DNA of 64,000 nucleotides. Source: Prosopocoilus inquinatus (Eukaryota; Arthropoda; Insecta; Coleoptera; Lucanidae). Made by a program: the position numbers and the translations under genes. The DNA is taken from positions 11,302,001-11,366,000 of the forward strand of contig CM069875.1 of the NCBI GenBank assembly GCA_036172665.1. The letters run 5' to 3'. Of the stretch, positions 20,986 to 33,125 are shown one piece after another; the stretch's first letter is position 1, and every line of letters starts with the position of its first letter. The notes beneath the pieces are model-generated. The model saw only the letters and a list, made by a program, of their open reading frames with translations. It had not been told where the DNA came from and did not search any database.

Positions 20986-21944
20986 AAGCTTAGTTCAGAT
21001 GCATTCCGAATCATAGATAAAAGATATATTAGATATCAAAGCTAAGGTTGTATATGTGGAGCAACAAAATGCGCGCCTCGCGCGGCCTGGGGGGAATTAA
21101 AATAAAAAAGGCGCGTAATTTAAAAATATTTCTGCGTTAACGGTTTAAGTATTGAACAGATAAAACAGCGACATCCTACATTTTTTTACCTGATATTGCA
21201 GTAGGATAGACAAACTAAAGCGGATTTGCTCCTAATAAGTCCTCCATGCAAGGCGGCCATGCTTGCTGTCAAAGCATAATGAAAGTTTTAAAAAAAATTG
21301 TTGCAAATCGTTTTTGATTGCAGGGAAAACCTCCAGTAGCCTCTGTACATCTGTTTCAGCCCTGTTTGGGGCTTCATCAGCAGAGACGTAGCTCAACATT
21401 CTCACTGCAACCCAAAAACTTTAGGGCTATTCCCCTGGGCTATTCCAGAAGAATAAACGGACAATTTGTGATTTTCTTTCTATAAATTACGACCACGTTT
21501 GCTCGGATCGTTTTTCGCTCCGGCGCTTAATAAGGCCGCGCGGCCATGATAGCCGAAAAAGTGCACTCTTCGCTTAGCATTCTCTCTTACCTTATTTTTA
21601 TCACAAATTGTCCTGTTCGTTCGCCTGGGATGGCCGCAAACGAAATTTAAACGTTCAATTAAATAAGAAATCGGATTAATACTTTGGCTTCTAACAACCG
21701 ATTCCAAACTTTTCAAAATCAATAAAAGATAACCATGATAATTTAAAAATATGCTAAGGATTACAGCTTACTGTAAATACAGTGCCATCACTGCCATCCC
21801 AGCGACCTGGGGGGAATTATAATTGCGTTTAAAACTGTGGCAACGGATATAAACCCGTGTGATTCCGAATATGCAAAATATTTATTGCGATTTATTTTTG
21901 ATTGGCTAGTTTTTTGCGTATCCGGATGCATCTGAACTAAGCTT
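20986..21944. mobile_element. Inverted-repeat element, about 960 bp, with ribozyme repeat nested
   Basis: Ends AAGCTTAGTTCAGATGCAT and its reverse complement at 21927-21944. A subterminal motif CCTGGGGGGAATTA occurs near both ends (21088 and 21806) in direct orientation. A copy of the 312-bp hammerhead repeat (about 21160-21425) lies inside. No flanking duplication was identified. Confidence 0.5.
21333..21394 (-). ncRNA. Type I hammerhead ribozyme, copy H1
   Basis: Minus strand: helix I CTCTG/CAGAG, core CTGATGA, helix II AGCCC/GGGCT, GAAA, a short helix III closed as ACAGATGT, then UA at the cleavage position. This copy has the canonical CTGATGA core. Confidence 0.7.
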
Positions 21945-23223
21945 TCATTTGCCCCAAACCACGAGGTATCTGCCATTTCTGATCTTTGTTACTCTTAGGG
22001 AATGCTCATATTATCTTTCTCTCTGTAATGTTAAAACTTATTCAAAATGACGCTAGACTCCATCTAACCTTATTACATCATTGGACATAAACGACATATG
22101 ATTGTTTTATTCACGACCTACTAGATTTCACGAGACGACGTCCCTATACGGCCTGGGCAATTTGTTAGTTCAAGTGTTTCTGCGTTGACGCCACTTCGCC
22201 AAAAACTGGAAACGGATGTATATCAGTGACGTCATTTTTGACAGATGTCGGCTTCTTTGACAGTTTCGCGTATATGCTCAGTAAAGTTGTGTTTCTTTGC
22301 TCAGGTTGGCTCAGGTATAGTTTTCTGGCGGTATTGGTAGACACTACTAATTCTACAAATGATTTAATTACGGCCAAATCTTAATTTAAGGGTAAAGTAG
22401 TTTGAAATTTTACACGGTAGGTACAAAATAAAAAAATCGTTTTCTTAACTTTCCTTACTCAAACTTCTTTAGTCTTCTTTCTTCTTTGGTTGTTGTGGCA
22501 CAAAGAGGAACTCTATAATGTAACGTAAAAATTACTTGCCCTGTTTGACAAATTTATTCTGATCCTGGCTTGCGAAGCTTTATAATGTAATTTCGTGCTC
22601 CATTACGTTATTCCTTTCAATAAAAATAATTTAATAATTATAACAAAGTAGTTTTAATTAATTCGCACCGTTGCACTATCATAAATGTGCATTTGACGTT
22701 TGCGACGTTTAAGTGTCAGAAAACTTCGAAATGTCGACTTTAAATTTATTTTATGTGGGCAATATTTAGTCTCATGTTAAGACAGAATCTTATGTTCTTT
22801 AGCCTTGTTCTTTTTTTATATCAAATGTAATGTTTTAAAATGTTTATTAACGCTTGCCATAAAATTTGGCAATGTACTTTTGAATCACTGGGGAAAATAT
22901 TTACATAATTCAATATGTATGAAAATACCATCATCTTTCGCTCGGCAATTTTCGTGGCGCCTTCGGGTCTGATAGTGGCTAGACTCTAGTGGGCATATTC
23001 TCAATCTCAATCATAGATTATCTCAATTTTAAAACATCCGCGCAGAAGGGGAGGAAGATATTTTTAAGTCCTCCGGTCTTAGTTCTCGGTTGCACTAGGC
23101 TCAAAATTAATTTCCGAAGTACAACCAACTAAGTGTATGCCATCTCGCGGTAAAATTTTAATACATAAATCTGGTGCAAAATTTCTACAGGGCTGACAGG
23201 TCTGCTTTAGTTGTTGTCTGTGG
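21945..23223. other. Unassigned DNA
   Basis: AT-rich, short frames only. Nothing recognised. Confidence 0.4.
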
Positions 23224-23869
23224 TAGTGCCCAACCGAATATTCGGTTTCGGTTTCGGCCGGTTTCGGTCACAATTTCGTGGTTCGGTCAAAGTTTGGATT
23301 TCGGCTAAAAAGCAGCCGAACCTTCGGCTACAACCGAAACTAAATTTTCTTTTTTCTGATTTAAATGCACATTAATCTTAAACTTGATTAATTTTTGGAT
23401 ATCAAATAATAATGATGCTCAGTTTTAACAATGTAAATTTCAATTTTGACAGTGAATTAAAGCTGCATTAACTCATATTTGACCGCATATTTGAAATGTG
23501 ACTGATCAACCGATACACATTTGAATTTTGTCTATGAGCTACAGCTGAAAAAAAATTCTCTTTTGACTTTTGTAAAATATGGTTTAGACGAAAAATGTTA
23601 AATTGTTTTTGTCTTACAATATAAGTTTGTTTGATTTCAGATATTAATAAATGCAACTAACTTAAAATTGTTTTTCTTTGTGTCTTACAATATAAATTTA
23701 TTTAATTTCAGTTTTTAATAAATAAAACTATTAATTTACAGTTTAGTAAAACTATCTCTAACTTCCTTCGAATAAGATTCGGTTTCGGTTTCGGCCGAAA
23801 CTGAGACATTGGCCAAAATTCGGGTTCGGTTTCGGTTTCGGCGAGAAAATCGCTTTCGGTCGGACACTA
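23224..23869. mobile_element. hAT-like MITE with TTCGG subterminal repeats
   Basis: Ends TAGTGCCCAACCGAA and TTCGGTCGGACACTA are inverted. Both subterminal regions are packed with TTTCGG/CCGAAA repeats in both orientations. The AT-rich centre contains a partial direct repeat (GTCTTACAATATAA at 23610 and 23681). No 8-bp duplication is visible. The flanks match an inverted sequence at 19743-19787 that lacks the insertion. Confidence 0.55.
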
Positions 23870-24930
23870 CCTATAGGTTCTTACATATTAGCCTTTCACC
23901 CTTTTTCTCGTCAGAGTAGGCAAGTTGAGGTGACATTTTTGTTGGTATCATAATGAAATATAGACGTCAGATGAAACGGTTATGTTTATTTTCAATTTCA
24001 AGTTTATCATTTTAGTACATTGACACTACTTCGACTGTAGTAATAGGTACCTTATTTACACCAAAGTCGGTCGCAGGTGGGTCCCTCTTCGTATTTGGCA
24101 GTATATTAGATTACTAGTGTGGAATTGTCATAATATTTTTCATGTCAGATTCTGGCATCCATCAAAATTCTTGTAAGCAACCGAAGTAAACTAGAATGCG
24201 GCGTGTTCTGACGAGAAAGAAAAGTGAATGCTTATGAATGAACTTGTTACGATTTCATAACATTTCACGTCGATTGCCGACCGCAAATTGAAGAGAGATG
24301 CATATTAACTCGAAATCATATTTGAAATGGATTGCAAGTTGTTAGCAAACTATTTACAGAATACCAATTTTGCAAAGTCATCTGAAACATAGCAATATCA
24401 AGTCCATATCGATGTTACAGAATAGACCCCATTATGTGCCCGGAGTGAGTTTACAGAAGTAAAGTTCGTTTTATAGAAAAATATCAAAGGAAAAAAAATG
24501 CTTGCTTTATAATGAAAATATCCGGCAATTAAAACTTTAACCTTAACACAGAATATTCTTAAAACCGGAAAAAACAACAAATTAATATTACTGGGTCTTT
24601 AACGTTCATAAAATTGGACCATATTTGTCAATTCAATTATCCTAAAACCTTCGATTTAGTCAGAACAAAACGAGAATTGGAATTGGACACCCATAACGGT
24701 AAGAATTTTTAATTATAGATTTGTTTCTTGTAATAAATCAACAACAAAACAGAACATTTTTTTCTGAGTACGCTTATACCAAATAGTTCATATTTTTTTT
24801 GAAATTCACTTGAAATAAAGGGAGTCTATAGTTGCGGAAACATAAAATGGGACAAGTCTTATAACGACATTTCCGATTATTTTGATACTGTGAAGGTTTT
24901 TTGGTGACGGTCGTGACCCTTCTAATTAAT
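23870..24930. other. Unassigned DNA
   Basis: AT-rich, no supported gene or repeat boundary. Confidence 0.4.
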
Positions 24931-25475
24931 TTATTACCGAACAGATAAAATAGCGACATCTTACTATCTCTTTTTGACCTGACATTGCAGTAGGATAGAC
25001 AAATTGAAGCGGGATTTGCTCCTAATAAGTCCCCCATGCAAGGCGGCCATGCTTGCTGTCAAAGCATAATGAAAGTTTTTAAAAAATTTTGTGCAAATCG
25101 TTTTTGATTGCAGTGAAAACCTCGAGCAGCCTCTGGACAGCTGTTTCAGCCCTGCTTGGGGCTTCTTCAGCAGAAACGTAGCTCGACATTCCCACTGCAG
25201 ACCAAAAACGACTTGCCCAATTTATTCGCAAATGCGATGTAAGAATGATGAACAATTAAAATAGCGACATCTTACTATCGCTTTTTGACCTAACATTGCA
25301 GTAGGATAGACAAAACGATTTGCACAAAATTTTTCTAAAATCTTTCATTATGCTTTGACAGCAAGCATGGCCGCCTTGCATGGGGGACTTATTAGGAGCA
25401 AATCCCGCTTCAATTTGTCTATCCTACTGCAATGTCAGCTCAAAAAGAGATAGTAAGATGTCGCTATTTTAATTG
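24931..25475. repeat. Hammerhead-bearing 312-bp repeat: one near-full copy and an inverted partial copy
   Basis: 24931-25255 contains the unit markers GTAGGATAGACAAA, GCAAGGCGGCCATGCTTGC and the ribozyme H2. 25262-25470 is a rearranged, inverted copy lacking the ribozyme. A further short fragment lies at 25783-25855. Confidence 0.75.
25123..25185 (-). ncRNA. Type I hammerhead ribozyme, copy H2
   Basis: Minus strand: helix I TTCTG/CAGAG plus outer CGAGC/GCTCG, core CTGAAGA (position 7 may be any base), helix II AGCCC/GGGCT, GAAA, ACAGCTGT, cleavage at UC. Confidence 0.7.
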
Positions 25476-25707
25476 GAAATATTAATCATTTTACTTAATG
25501 TGTAGGTTGATAAATTACCATAGTTACCGAAATTTAGAAGTAAGGTTTAAACTAACGATAGTTTACTGTCCCGCTTTCTGTTTCCCCAGCTGTACAACTT
25601 CAATAAAACATGTTCCATTTTAAATTACTTTCAAAGGGAGTATCAAGTATTCGGTATCAGCGTACTCAGAAATTCCATTTTTTGCTTAATTTATTGTAGA
25701 GGTCCCT

Positions 25708-26010
25708 ATTTCACGTATGTGTCAGTACACGTGAACACGTGTAATAAACGGATTCAAATTTTAGTACGTGTAATATTAATCCGCTTCAATTTGTCTATTC
25801 TACTGCAGTGTCAGGTCAAAAAGCGATCGTAAGATGTCGCTGTTTTATCTGTTCATTTGAACGTACTGGACGGGTCCGTGCTTCGTGTATAAAAAAATTA
25901 CGTGTAATTTAATTACACGTGAAATACTCAATAACACGTGTATTTAATTCGCGAATATTGTTACACGGAATCCGTGTACACCTGTAGTTTAGGTATAAGT
26001 TCAAAACCGC
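25708..26010. mobile_element. Probable MITE with CACGTG repeats
   Basis: ACACGTG or CACGTGT occurs at least four times in two clusters (25718-25745 and 25915-25945), with loosely inverted ends. A fragment of the hammerhead repeat interrupts the middle. Boundaries are uncertain. Confidence 0.3.
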
Positions 26011-26190
26011 ACTTTAATTTATTGTTTTCAAATTTCATGTGAATCGATTAATAAATAAAGATTTTAGAAGACGCCCGGTGTACTTGAACATGCTACATAC
26101 ATAAATGCTAAATGCTTGCTTATTCATTAAAAAACTATTTACATTTTATTATATCCCTAAATTTTACAATTCTAATTTTAATTTTAGTAT

Positions 26191-26544
26191 TGTGGCGCGC
26201 CACCCGGCTTAGCTCAAGGCGTCAAGAAGTCGGTCCGTTATGCGTCATTGGCTGCCACGCCACCGGGGTCTACATCGAACAGCCTAGACTTTTCCGGCGA
26301 TGGAACAAACTCGAATCTTCCAGCGTAGAGAATTCCAGACGGCAGCAAATGATATAAAATCGCCCGGAGTTGACTCACCAGTCAGTCGAATTCTAACAGC
26401 GATCGTCGAAGTTAGACTTTTAGTGTGTAAATAAATTGTTACAAATAAATTAGTTTTTAAGCTTTATTAAATTACGGTTAAGTTTTTATCGAGTGTTTTA
26501 TTCGTTTAAATAAATAAATAAATTTAAACCCTAGAAACGTAGCA
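26191..26544 (+). repeat. 5' LTR of Gyp-B
   Basis: Starts TGTGGCGCGCCACCC and ends GAAACGTAGCA. TATAAAA at 26353-26359 and an initiator TCAGTC at 26382-26387, about 31 bp downstream, mark the likely transcription start. Confidence 0.9.
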
Positions 26545-26563
26545 GTGGTGTCGGTGTGCGGGT
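26545..26563 (+). promoter_or_regulatory. Primer-binding site of Gyp-B (degenerate)
   Basis: TGGTGTCGGTGTGCGGG, one base after the LTR. It corresponds to the Gyp-A site with a deletion and substitutions, so priming may be weaker. Confidence 0.5.
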
Positions 26564-26642
26564 TGTGCAAATAAATAAACAATTTAAAGTAAATTAAATG
26601 TAATCAGATTATTAAATAAGTACAGTATCGAAAAAAAAAACA

Positions 26643-29600
26643 ATGGCTACGAGAAAAGTGTTGTTGAAAGACTTAAAAGTGGCCGAATTAAAAACCGAAT
26701 TGGAAGAACGAGAGTTAGAAACCTGTGGTTTGAAAGGCGCTCTTCAACAGCGTCTCCGATGCGATTTGTTGACAGCTGGTGAAGATCCAGAAACGTTCCT
26801 TTTCGAAATTTCGTGTGGTCCCGCCGATTTTAATAAAATCTTGAAGGATGAATTTCGAGAACAATCCAGAAATTTCAAGGACGAACTTCAAGAACAATCC
26901 AGAAATTTGGACGCGAAGTTTCTAGAACAATCTGGAAATTTAGAGAAAAAACTTCTAGAACAATCTGGAAATTTCAAGAACGAACTTCGAGAACAATCCA
27001 GAAATCTAGAGGAGAAGCTTCTAGAACAATCTGGAAATTTCAAGGACGAACTTCGAGAACAATCCAGAAATTTAAAGGAGAAGCTTCTAGAACAATCTGG
27101 AAATTTCAAGGACGAACTTCGAGAACAATCCAGAAATCTAGAGGAGAAGCTTCTAGAACAATCTGGAAATTTCAAGGACGAACTTCGAGAACAATCCAGA
27201 AATTTGGACGAGAAGTTTCAAGAACAGTCTGGAAATTTAGAGAAGCTTCGAGAACAATCCAGAAATTTAGAGGAGAAACTTCTAGAACAATCTGGAAATT
27301 TCCAGGACGAGCTTCGAGAACAATCTAGAAATTTAGAGGAGAAGCTTCTAGAACAATCCGGAAATTTGAAGGGTGAATTTCTAGAACAGACGAAAGGACT
27401 CGAAGATAGCAGGATAACAAAATCAAAAATCTGGAACAAATCATGGCGGGGTTGCGAATGTTCGGGGATCAGACACCAGTAAAACACTAGAAAATAATGA
27501 AACCCGAATTGTGGAAGGACCAGCAGAAAATTCGAAATTGAAAATAAAACCACCAACGTTCGATGGAAAGTCTTCTTGGCCCAACTACTTCAAACAGTTC
27601 GAAGCAGCAGCAAAGGCGAACAGATGCACGGCCAGCGAAAAAGCCACTTCGTTAATTGTGGTCTTGAGAGGGGACGCTATCGATGTGCTACAGACGATGC
27701 CGCAAGAGGAACAAGAAGACTTCGACAAGCTTGTGAATAGGATGGAAATGCGTTACGGACAGGCCCATCTGACCGAGGTATACCATGCGCAGTTGAGGAA
27801 TCGCTGTCAGAAATCCGGAGAAAGTCTTCAGGAATTCGAAGCAGACGTTGCGCGTCTGGCCCAGTTGGCATATCCCACAGCTCCTGTTGAATTCCTCAAA
27901 TGTTTGACGGTTCAGACCTTCATAGATGGAATCCGTGACCCAGACAACCAGCAGGCATTGAGAATGACCCATCCGAAGACAGCCAAGAACGCATTGGCTT
28001 ATGCCTTGGAATTTGAAGCGGCGAGACGAGTTTCAAGAGGGCATGTCAAGGTGCGAGCGGCTATGGACTTCCAAGAGGAAGAAGAGGAAGTGTCCGCCAA
28101 CGCCAAGGTGGGATCTACTATAAAGGAGCGAGCCAGGGAGTATACCACCGCCGAGGATGTTCGCCGCATTGTGGAACAGGTCATCAAGAAGAAGAAGCCG
28201 CTGGAAAGGCCAGGACGAAAGACATGTTCGCAGGCGATATCCAAAGCCCAGACAGGATCCAAGGAAGCCACAGTTAAACTAAGCCGGGCCGGTGCAGAGG
28301 GGCAAACGTCGACCCGTATTCAAAGGCCCCCAAAGACGAAAGCCAAACAAGTAATATCCCTACGGCAGTTAACCAGCAGTGTCTTCGTGGATGTCACCAT
28401 TGATGACATTCCTCACACCATGTTGTTGGATACGGGTGCGACGAAGACCATCCTAAGACCCGACGTCATTAGTCATCTGGACGCACCGAGCCGACCAAGT
28501 GGAAACTGAAAACTGCAACTGGAACATCAGCAACTGTCCACGGTGAAGTAGAGGTTATCATCACCATTGGTTCAACTCCAATAAAACACCGTGCATTGGT
28601 GGCAGATATAGAGGACGAGGCAATTTTGGGCATGGACGTCATGTGTGCCCACGGGTTCCAATTGGACTTAAAGCGTGGCGTGATGGCGGTCAATAATGAG
28701 GAGTTGGTTCTACATCAACGAGGGGACGTGGCCGCTCGAGTAGTCCTCGCTGAAGACGTTGTATTACCCAGCAGGACTGAGGTTATCGTCGACGCAAAAC
28801 TGGACGGTGTTTTTCAAGATGGGCAAGTCATTATGGTTGAACCTAATACTGATGATCAAAGGATTGGAAGAGGAGTCCTCGTTGGGAAAATGTTGTTGAC
28901 GGCGAAGAAGGAAGTACCTGTCCGCCTGATGAACGTCAATTGTTTCTCTGTCAATATTAAGAAAGGAACAATCTTGGGAAGCTGCACCATGGTGTCCTCC
29001 ATCTCCCGGCAACTTGAAACAAACGTGCCAGAAGCGAAAGTCCCAAAGAAATTATGGGAAATGGTTATGTCAACAGCCCAGGAATTGACTCCAGACCAGA
29101 AGACAAAAGCAAAGAATCTGATCGGCCGCTATCAAGATGTATTTGAGGTAGAAAATGGATCCAAGGGAAGAACTGATGTCGTGAAACACAAAATAGAGAC
29201 TGGAGAAGAAAGACCTATCCGTCAAGCTCCAAGGCGATTACCGTTGGCGAAGCGTGAGGAAGCGGAACGCATGATTCGCGAGATGGAAAAGGATAATGTA
29301 ATAGAACCATCAAGTAGCCCGTGGGCGTCACCAGTAGTACTTGTGAAGAAGAAGGATGGGTCCACCAGGTTCTGTGTAGACTACCGGTTACTCAACAATG
29401 TCACCAAGAAGGACAGCTATCCCCTGCCACGAATTGATGGTACCCTGGACACCCTGGCCGGCTCAAAGATCTTCTCAACTTTGGACTTAAAGAGTGGATA
29501 TTGACAAGTGGAGCTGGCGCCCGAAGATCGAGAAAAGACGGCGTTTTCCATTGGTATGGGTCTGTGGCAGTTCACAGTGATGCCATTCGGATTATGTAAT

Positions 29601-32600
29601 GCCCCAGCGACATTCGAGAGGTTAATGGAGACGGTTCTGAAAGGTCTGTCCTGGACAACGTGCATGGTGTACCTTGACGACATAATTGTCGTGGGAAAGA
29701 CGTTCGACGACCACCTAAGGAACTTGGAAGGAGTGTTCCAGCGGCTTCGCGGAGCTGGACTAAAGCTTAGCCTCAAGAAGTGTCACCTGTTCCAGAAGGA
29801 AGTGAATTACCTGGGGCACATTGTTAATGGAAATGGAATCGCCGTGGACCCTGTAAAGATTCAGGTGGTGAAAGACTGGCCAACTCCCAGAAATAAACAC
29901 CAAATAAGGAGTTTTCTTGGGCTGTGCACTTACTATCGGCGCTACGTTCCTGGATTTGCAGACATTGCTAAGCCGTTGACAAAACTCACTGAAGAAGGTC
30001 GTCCATTTGAATGGGACCAACAGTGTCAAATTGGCTTTGAACAACTAAAGCAGTACTTGATTAGTGCTCCTATTCTGAGTTATCCTCTCCCGGAAGGCAA
30101 GTTCGTCGTGGACACAGATGCTAGCAACGTTGGGATTGGTGGCGTACTCTCCCAGATACAAGAGGGGCAAGAGAAGGTGATCGGCTACTTCAGTAAAGTC
30201 CTATCAAAGCCGGAACGAAACTATTGCGTCACAAGAAGGGAATTGCTAGCCGTCGTAAAAACGATAGAACACTTCTACAAGTACTTGTATGGTAGACGCT
30301 TCCTGCTGAGGACCGACCACGCCGCTCTAAAATGGCTTCTCCGTTTTAAGAACCCAGAAGGGCAAGTTGCACGATGGATCGAACGACTTCAGGAGTACGA
30401 ATTCAGCATCGGGCAGGAACTAGCCATCGAAATGTCGATGCTTTGTCGAGAAGACCCTGTGCCGAAGACTATAAGCACTGTGGTCGTTTGGACGAGAAAG
30501 TAGCCACGACTGCGAGGACAGCCATTGTTGACGACAAATGGCAAGCCGAAGAACTGCGAAGAGACCAGGAGAAAGACCCGGATTTGAAATTAGTGCTAGA
30601 GTGGAAAAGCAGGGACGCGAGGCCTACCTGGGAAGAGGTAGCACCATGTGCACCGTCCGTAAAATCATACTGGGCGCAGTGGGACTCCATAGTGTTGGAT
30701 CGTGGTCTTCTGAGACGAAGCATGGAGAATCCAGAAGGCATGGAACAGAAGACACAGTTACTAATCCCCAAGAATAGGGTGCCAGAAGTTCTGAGGGAAC
30801 TTCACGATGGAACTTCGGGAGGGCATCTGGGAGTTAAGAAGACTATGGAGAAGGTGCGCGAAAGATTTTACTGGGTGAACTGCAAGGAAAACGTGAAGGA
30901 TTGGTGCAGAAAGTGTGCAGTCTGCGCAGCCAGTAACGGCCCCCACAGGCGGGGTAAGGCCCCCATGAGACAGTACAACGTTGGAAGTCCTTTTGAGAGA
31001 GTTGCCATCGATGTAGCCGGCCCGTTTCCAGAAACGAATGGTGGAAACAAGTACATCGTCGTGGTAATGGACTACTTTAGTAAGTGGGTTGAAGCTTACG
31101 CCCTACCTAACCAAGAGGCGGTCACTATTGCGGAAGTCCTTGTCAGGGAATGGATCAGTCGGTATGGTGCACCTATGGAACTGCATTCAGACCAAGGAAG
31201 GAACTTTGAATCGGCCTTGTTCAAGAACGTGTGTACTCTGCTCGGCGTACGAAAAAGTAGAACAACTGCACTCCACCCACAGTCGGACGGAATGGTGGAA
31301 AGGTTCAATAGAACCATCAACCGACATTTGTCCAAGGTCGTTTCCGATCATCAGAGGGACTGGAACACGTACATCCCCCTGTTTCTAATGGCATACCGCT
31401 CATCTGTTCATGAGACAACAGGGGAGACTCCCGCGAAAATGGTATTCGGGCGAGAGCCGAGACTGCCCTGCGACCTGAAGTTTGGTGTGAAGCCTGGCGA
31501 AGTCTCTGCCGACGAAGATTACGTGAGCAAATTACGCAGGAAAATGGATGATATCCACAACCAAGTGCGTCACAATATACAGACGGCCAGCGATCGGATG
31601 AAGGAGCACTATGACATCAACGCTCAACACGGGGGATACCAACCTGGAGCACTGGTCTGGCTTTATAACCCCCAAAGACGTCGAGGCCTCTCCCCAAAAT
31701 TGCAGACCTCTTGAGAAGGTCCTTACAAAGTGATGAAACGGATCAACGACGTCGTTTACCGCATCAAGAAGGTCCCCCATGGCAAACCCAAAGTAATCCA
31801 CTTCAACCGGATAGCCCCTTACCATGGAGAAGCAGATGAAGGGACAGTACAAAGGGCGCAAGTTTCCGAAGTGAACTTCGAAACCTTCATGTCTCATCAC
31901 GCCGAAGGAAGCAAGGCACGGTTTGGAGTTACCACGGAGAAGCAACAAGATCTCTTTAAAGTGCCACTGGAGTACAGTCTGGCCCACTGCGTAGCAGAAG
32001 ACCTGAAAATGTCCAAAGGAATCGCTCAGGTGTTTAGGAAGAAATTTGGCCAAATCGAGGAGCTACGAAGACAGCATCCCATGGTAGGCAAGAGCTTGCA
32101 GATCATTGATTCGACGGCAGATCGGAGGCGCCACGTGCATTATTTAGTCACTAAGAAGACATCAAGCGGTAAACCTGACTATCAAAGTATGTTGAGAGCC
32201 CTATATAGCCTGAGGAGACAGCTAATAGAGAACCATCAGATGAAGTTAGCCATCCCCAAATTGGGCTGCGGATTGGACGGACTAGACTGGAGAGTAATTC
32301 GAAGCATGCTGGAAGTCATCTTCCACAGAACGGGAATTGAAATCCTAGTCTGCAGCCACCACCCACAGGCAACAGTCAGCAACAGCAAAACCGTAGACTG
32401 CTACTTCTTCCAGACGGGAAGTTGCAAGAATGGGCCAGCATGTAGATTCCGACACCCTCCTTCAAGACTATCACCAGGAACATTTCGAGACGAAACGTTT
32501 TTAAGAAGGGGGCAGTGTGGCGCGCCACCCGGCTTAGCTCAAGGCGTCAAGAAGTCGGTCCGTTATGCGTCATTGGCTGCCACGCCACCGGGGTCTACAT

Positions 32601-32653
32601 CGAACAGCCTAGACTTTTCCGGCGATGGAACAAACTCGAATCTTCCAGCGTAG
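26643..32653 (+). pseudogene. Broken gag-pol-macrodomain gene of Gyp-B
   Basis: Same domain order as Gyp-A. Breaks relative to Gyp-A: indels at the end of the coiled coil (about 27390-27490); a 1-bp loss near 28471, just after the protease motif; TGG to TGA at 29502-29504 in reverse transcriptase; a 7-bp loss near 30403 at the RNase H end; TGG to TGA at 31712-31714 in the GPY module. Open pieces: 26643-27482, 27511-28509, 28596-29504, 29508-30503, 30374-31714 and 31730-32653. The last piece keeps the whole macrodomain, including YLVTKK and GCGLD, and the CCCH finger. An active polyprotein is not expected. Confidence 0.9.
26850..27395 (+). repeat. 33-bp tandem repeat in gag of Gyp-B
   Basis: About 16 units encoding EQSRNLEEKLL and EQSGNFKDELR alternately, compared with about 14 in Gyp-A. 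Confidence 0.9.
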
Positions 32654-32869
32654 AGAATTCCAGACGGCAGCAAATGATATAAAATCGCCCGGAGTTGACT
32701 CACCAGTCAGTCGAATTCTAACAGCGATCGTCGAAGTTAGACTTTTAGTGTGTAAATAAATTGTTACAAATAAATTAGTTTTTAAGCTTTATTAAATTAC
32801 GGTTAAGTTTTTATCGAGTGTTTTATTCGTTTAAATAAATAAATAAATTTAAACCCTAGAAACGTAGCA
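32516..32869 (+). repeat. 3' LTR of Gyp-B
   Basis: 354 bp, reads the same as the 5' LTR, preceded by the polypurine tract TTAAGAAGGGGGCAG (32501-32515). Confidence 0.9.
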
Positions 32870-33125
32870 GTATCATTAGCTACATAATCAGATGTATTAG
32901 ACACAATGATTTGCAGTAAAATAAAAATTTAATTGAATTTCCTAACCACTAATAATAATTCGTCTTCTTAATCACAACAGAAGTGATTAAGAAGATATCT
33001 ACTGAAGACTGCAGCATAGCTACCGAAATACGTATTGTGGCGTGCCACCCAGCTCACCACGTCACACTGAAGGCTTCAAGAAGTCGGTCGCCGGTCTACA
33101 CCGGACAAACTCGACTGTCTATACC

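Larger units (their letters stand above)
26191..32869 (+). mobile_element. Gyp-B: Ty3/gypsy retrotransposon with broken coding region
   Basis: 6679 bp, flanked by GTAT (26187-26190 and 32870-32873). LTRs 26191-26544 and 32516-32869 are both 354 bp and read as identical. Internal region collinear with Gyp-A but with frameshifts and stops. The LTR 5' half (U3) differs clearly from Gyp-A, while the 3' half is nearly the same. Confidence 0.95.
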
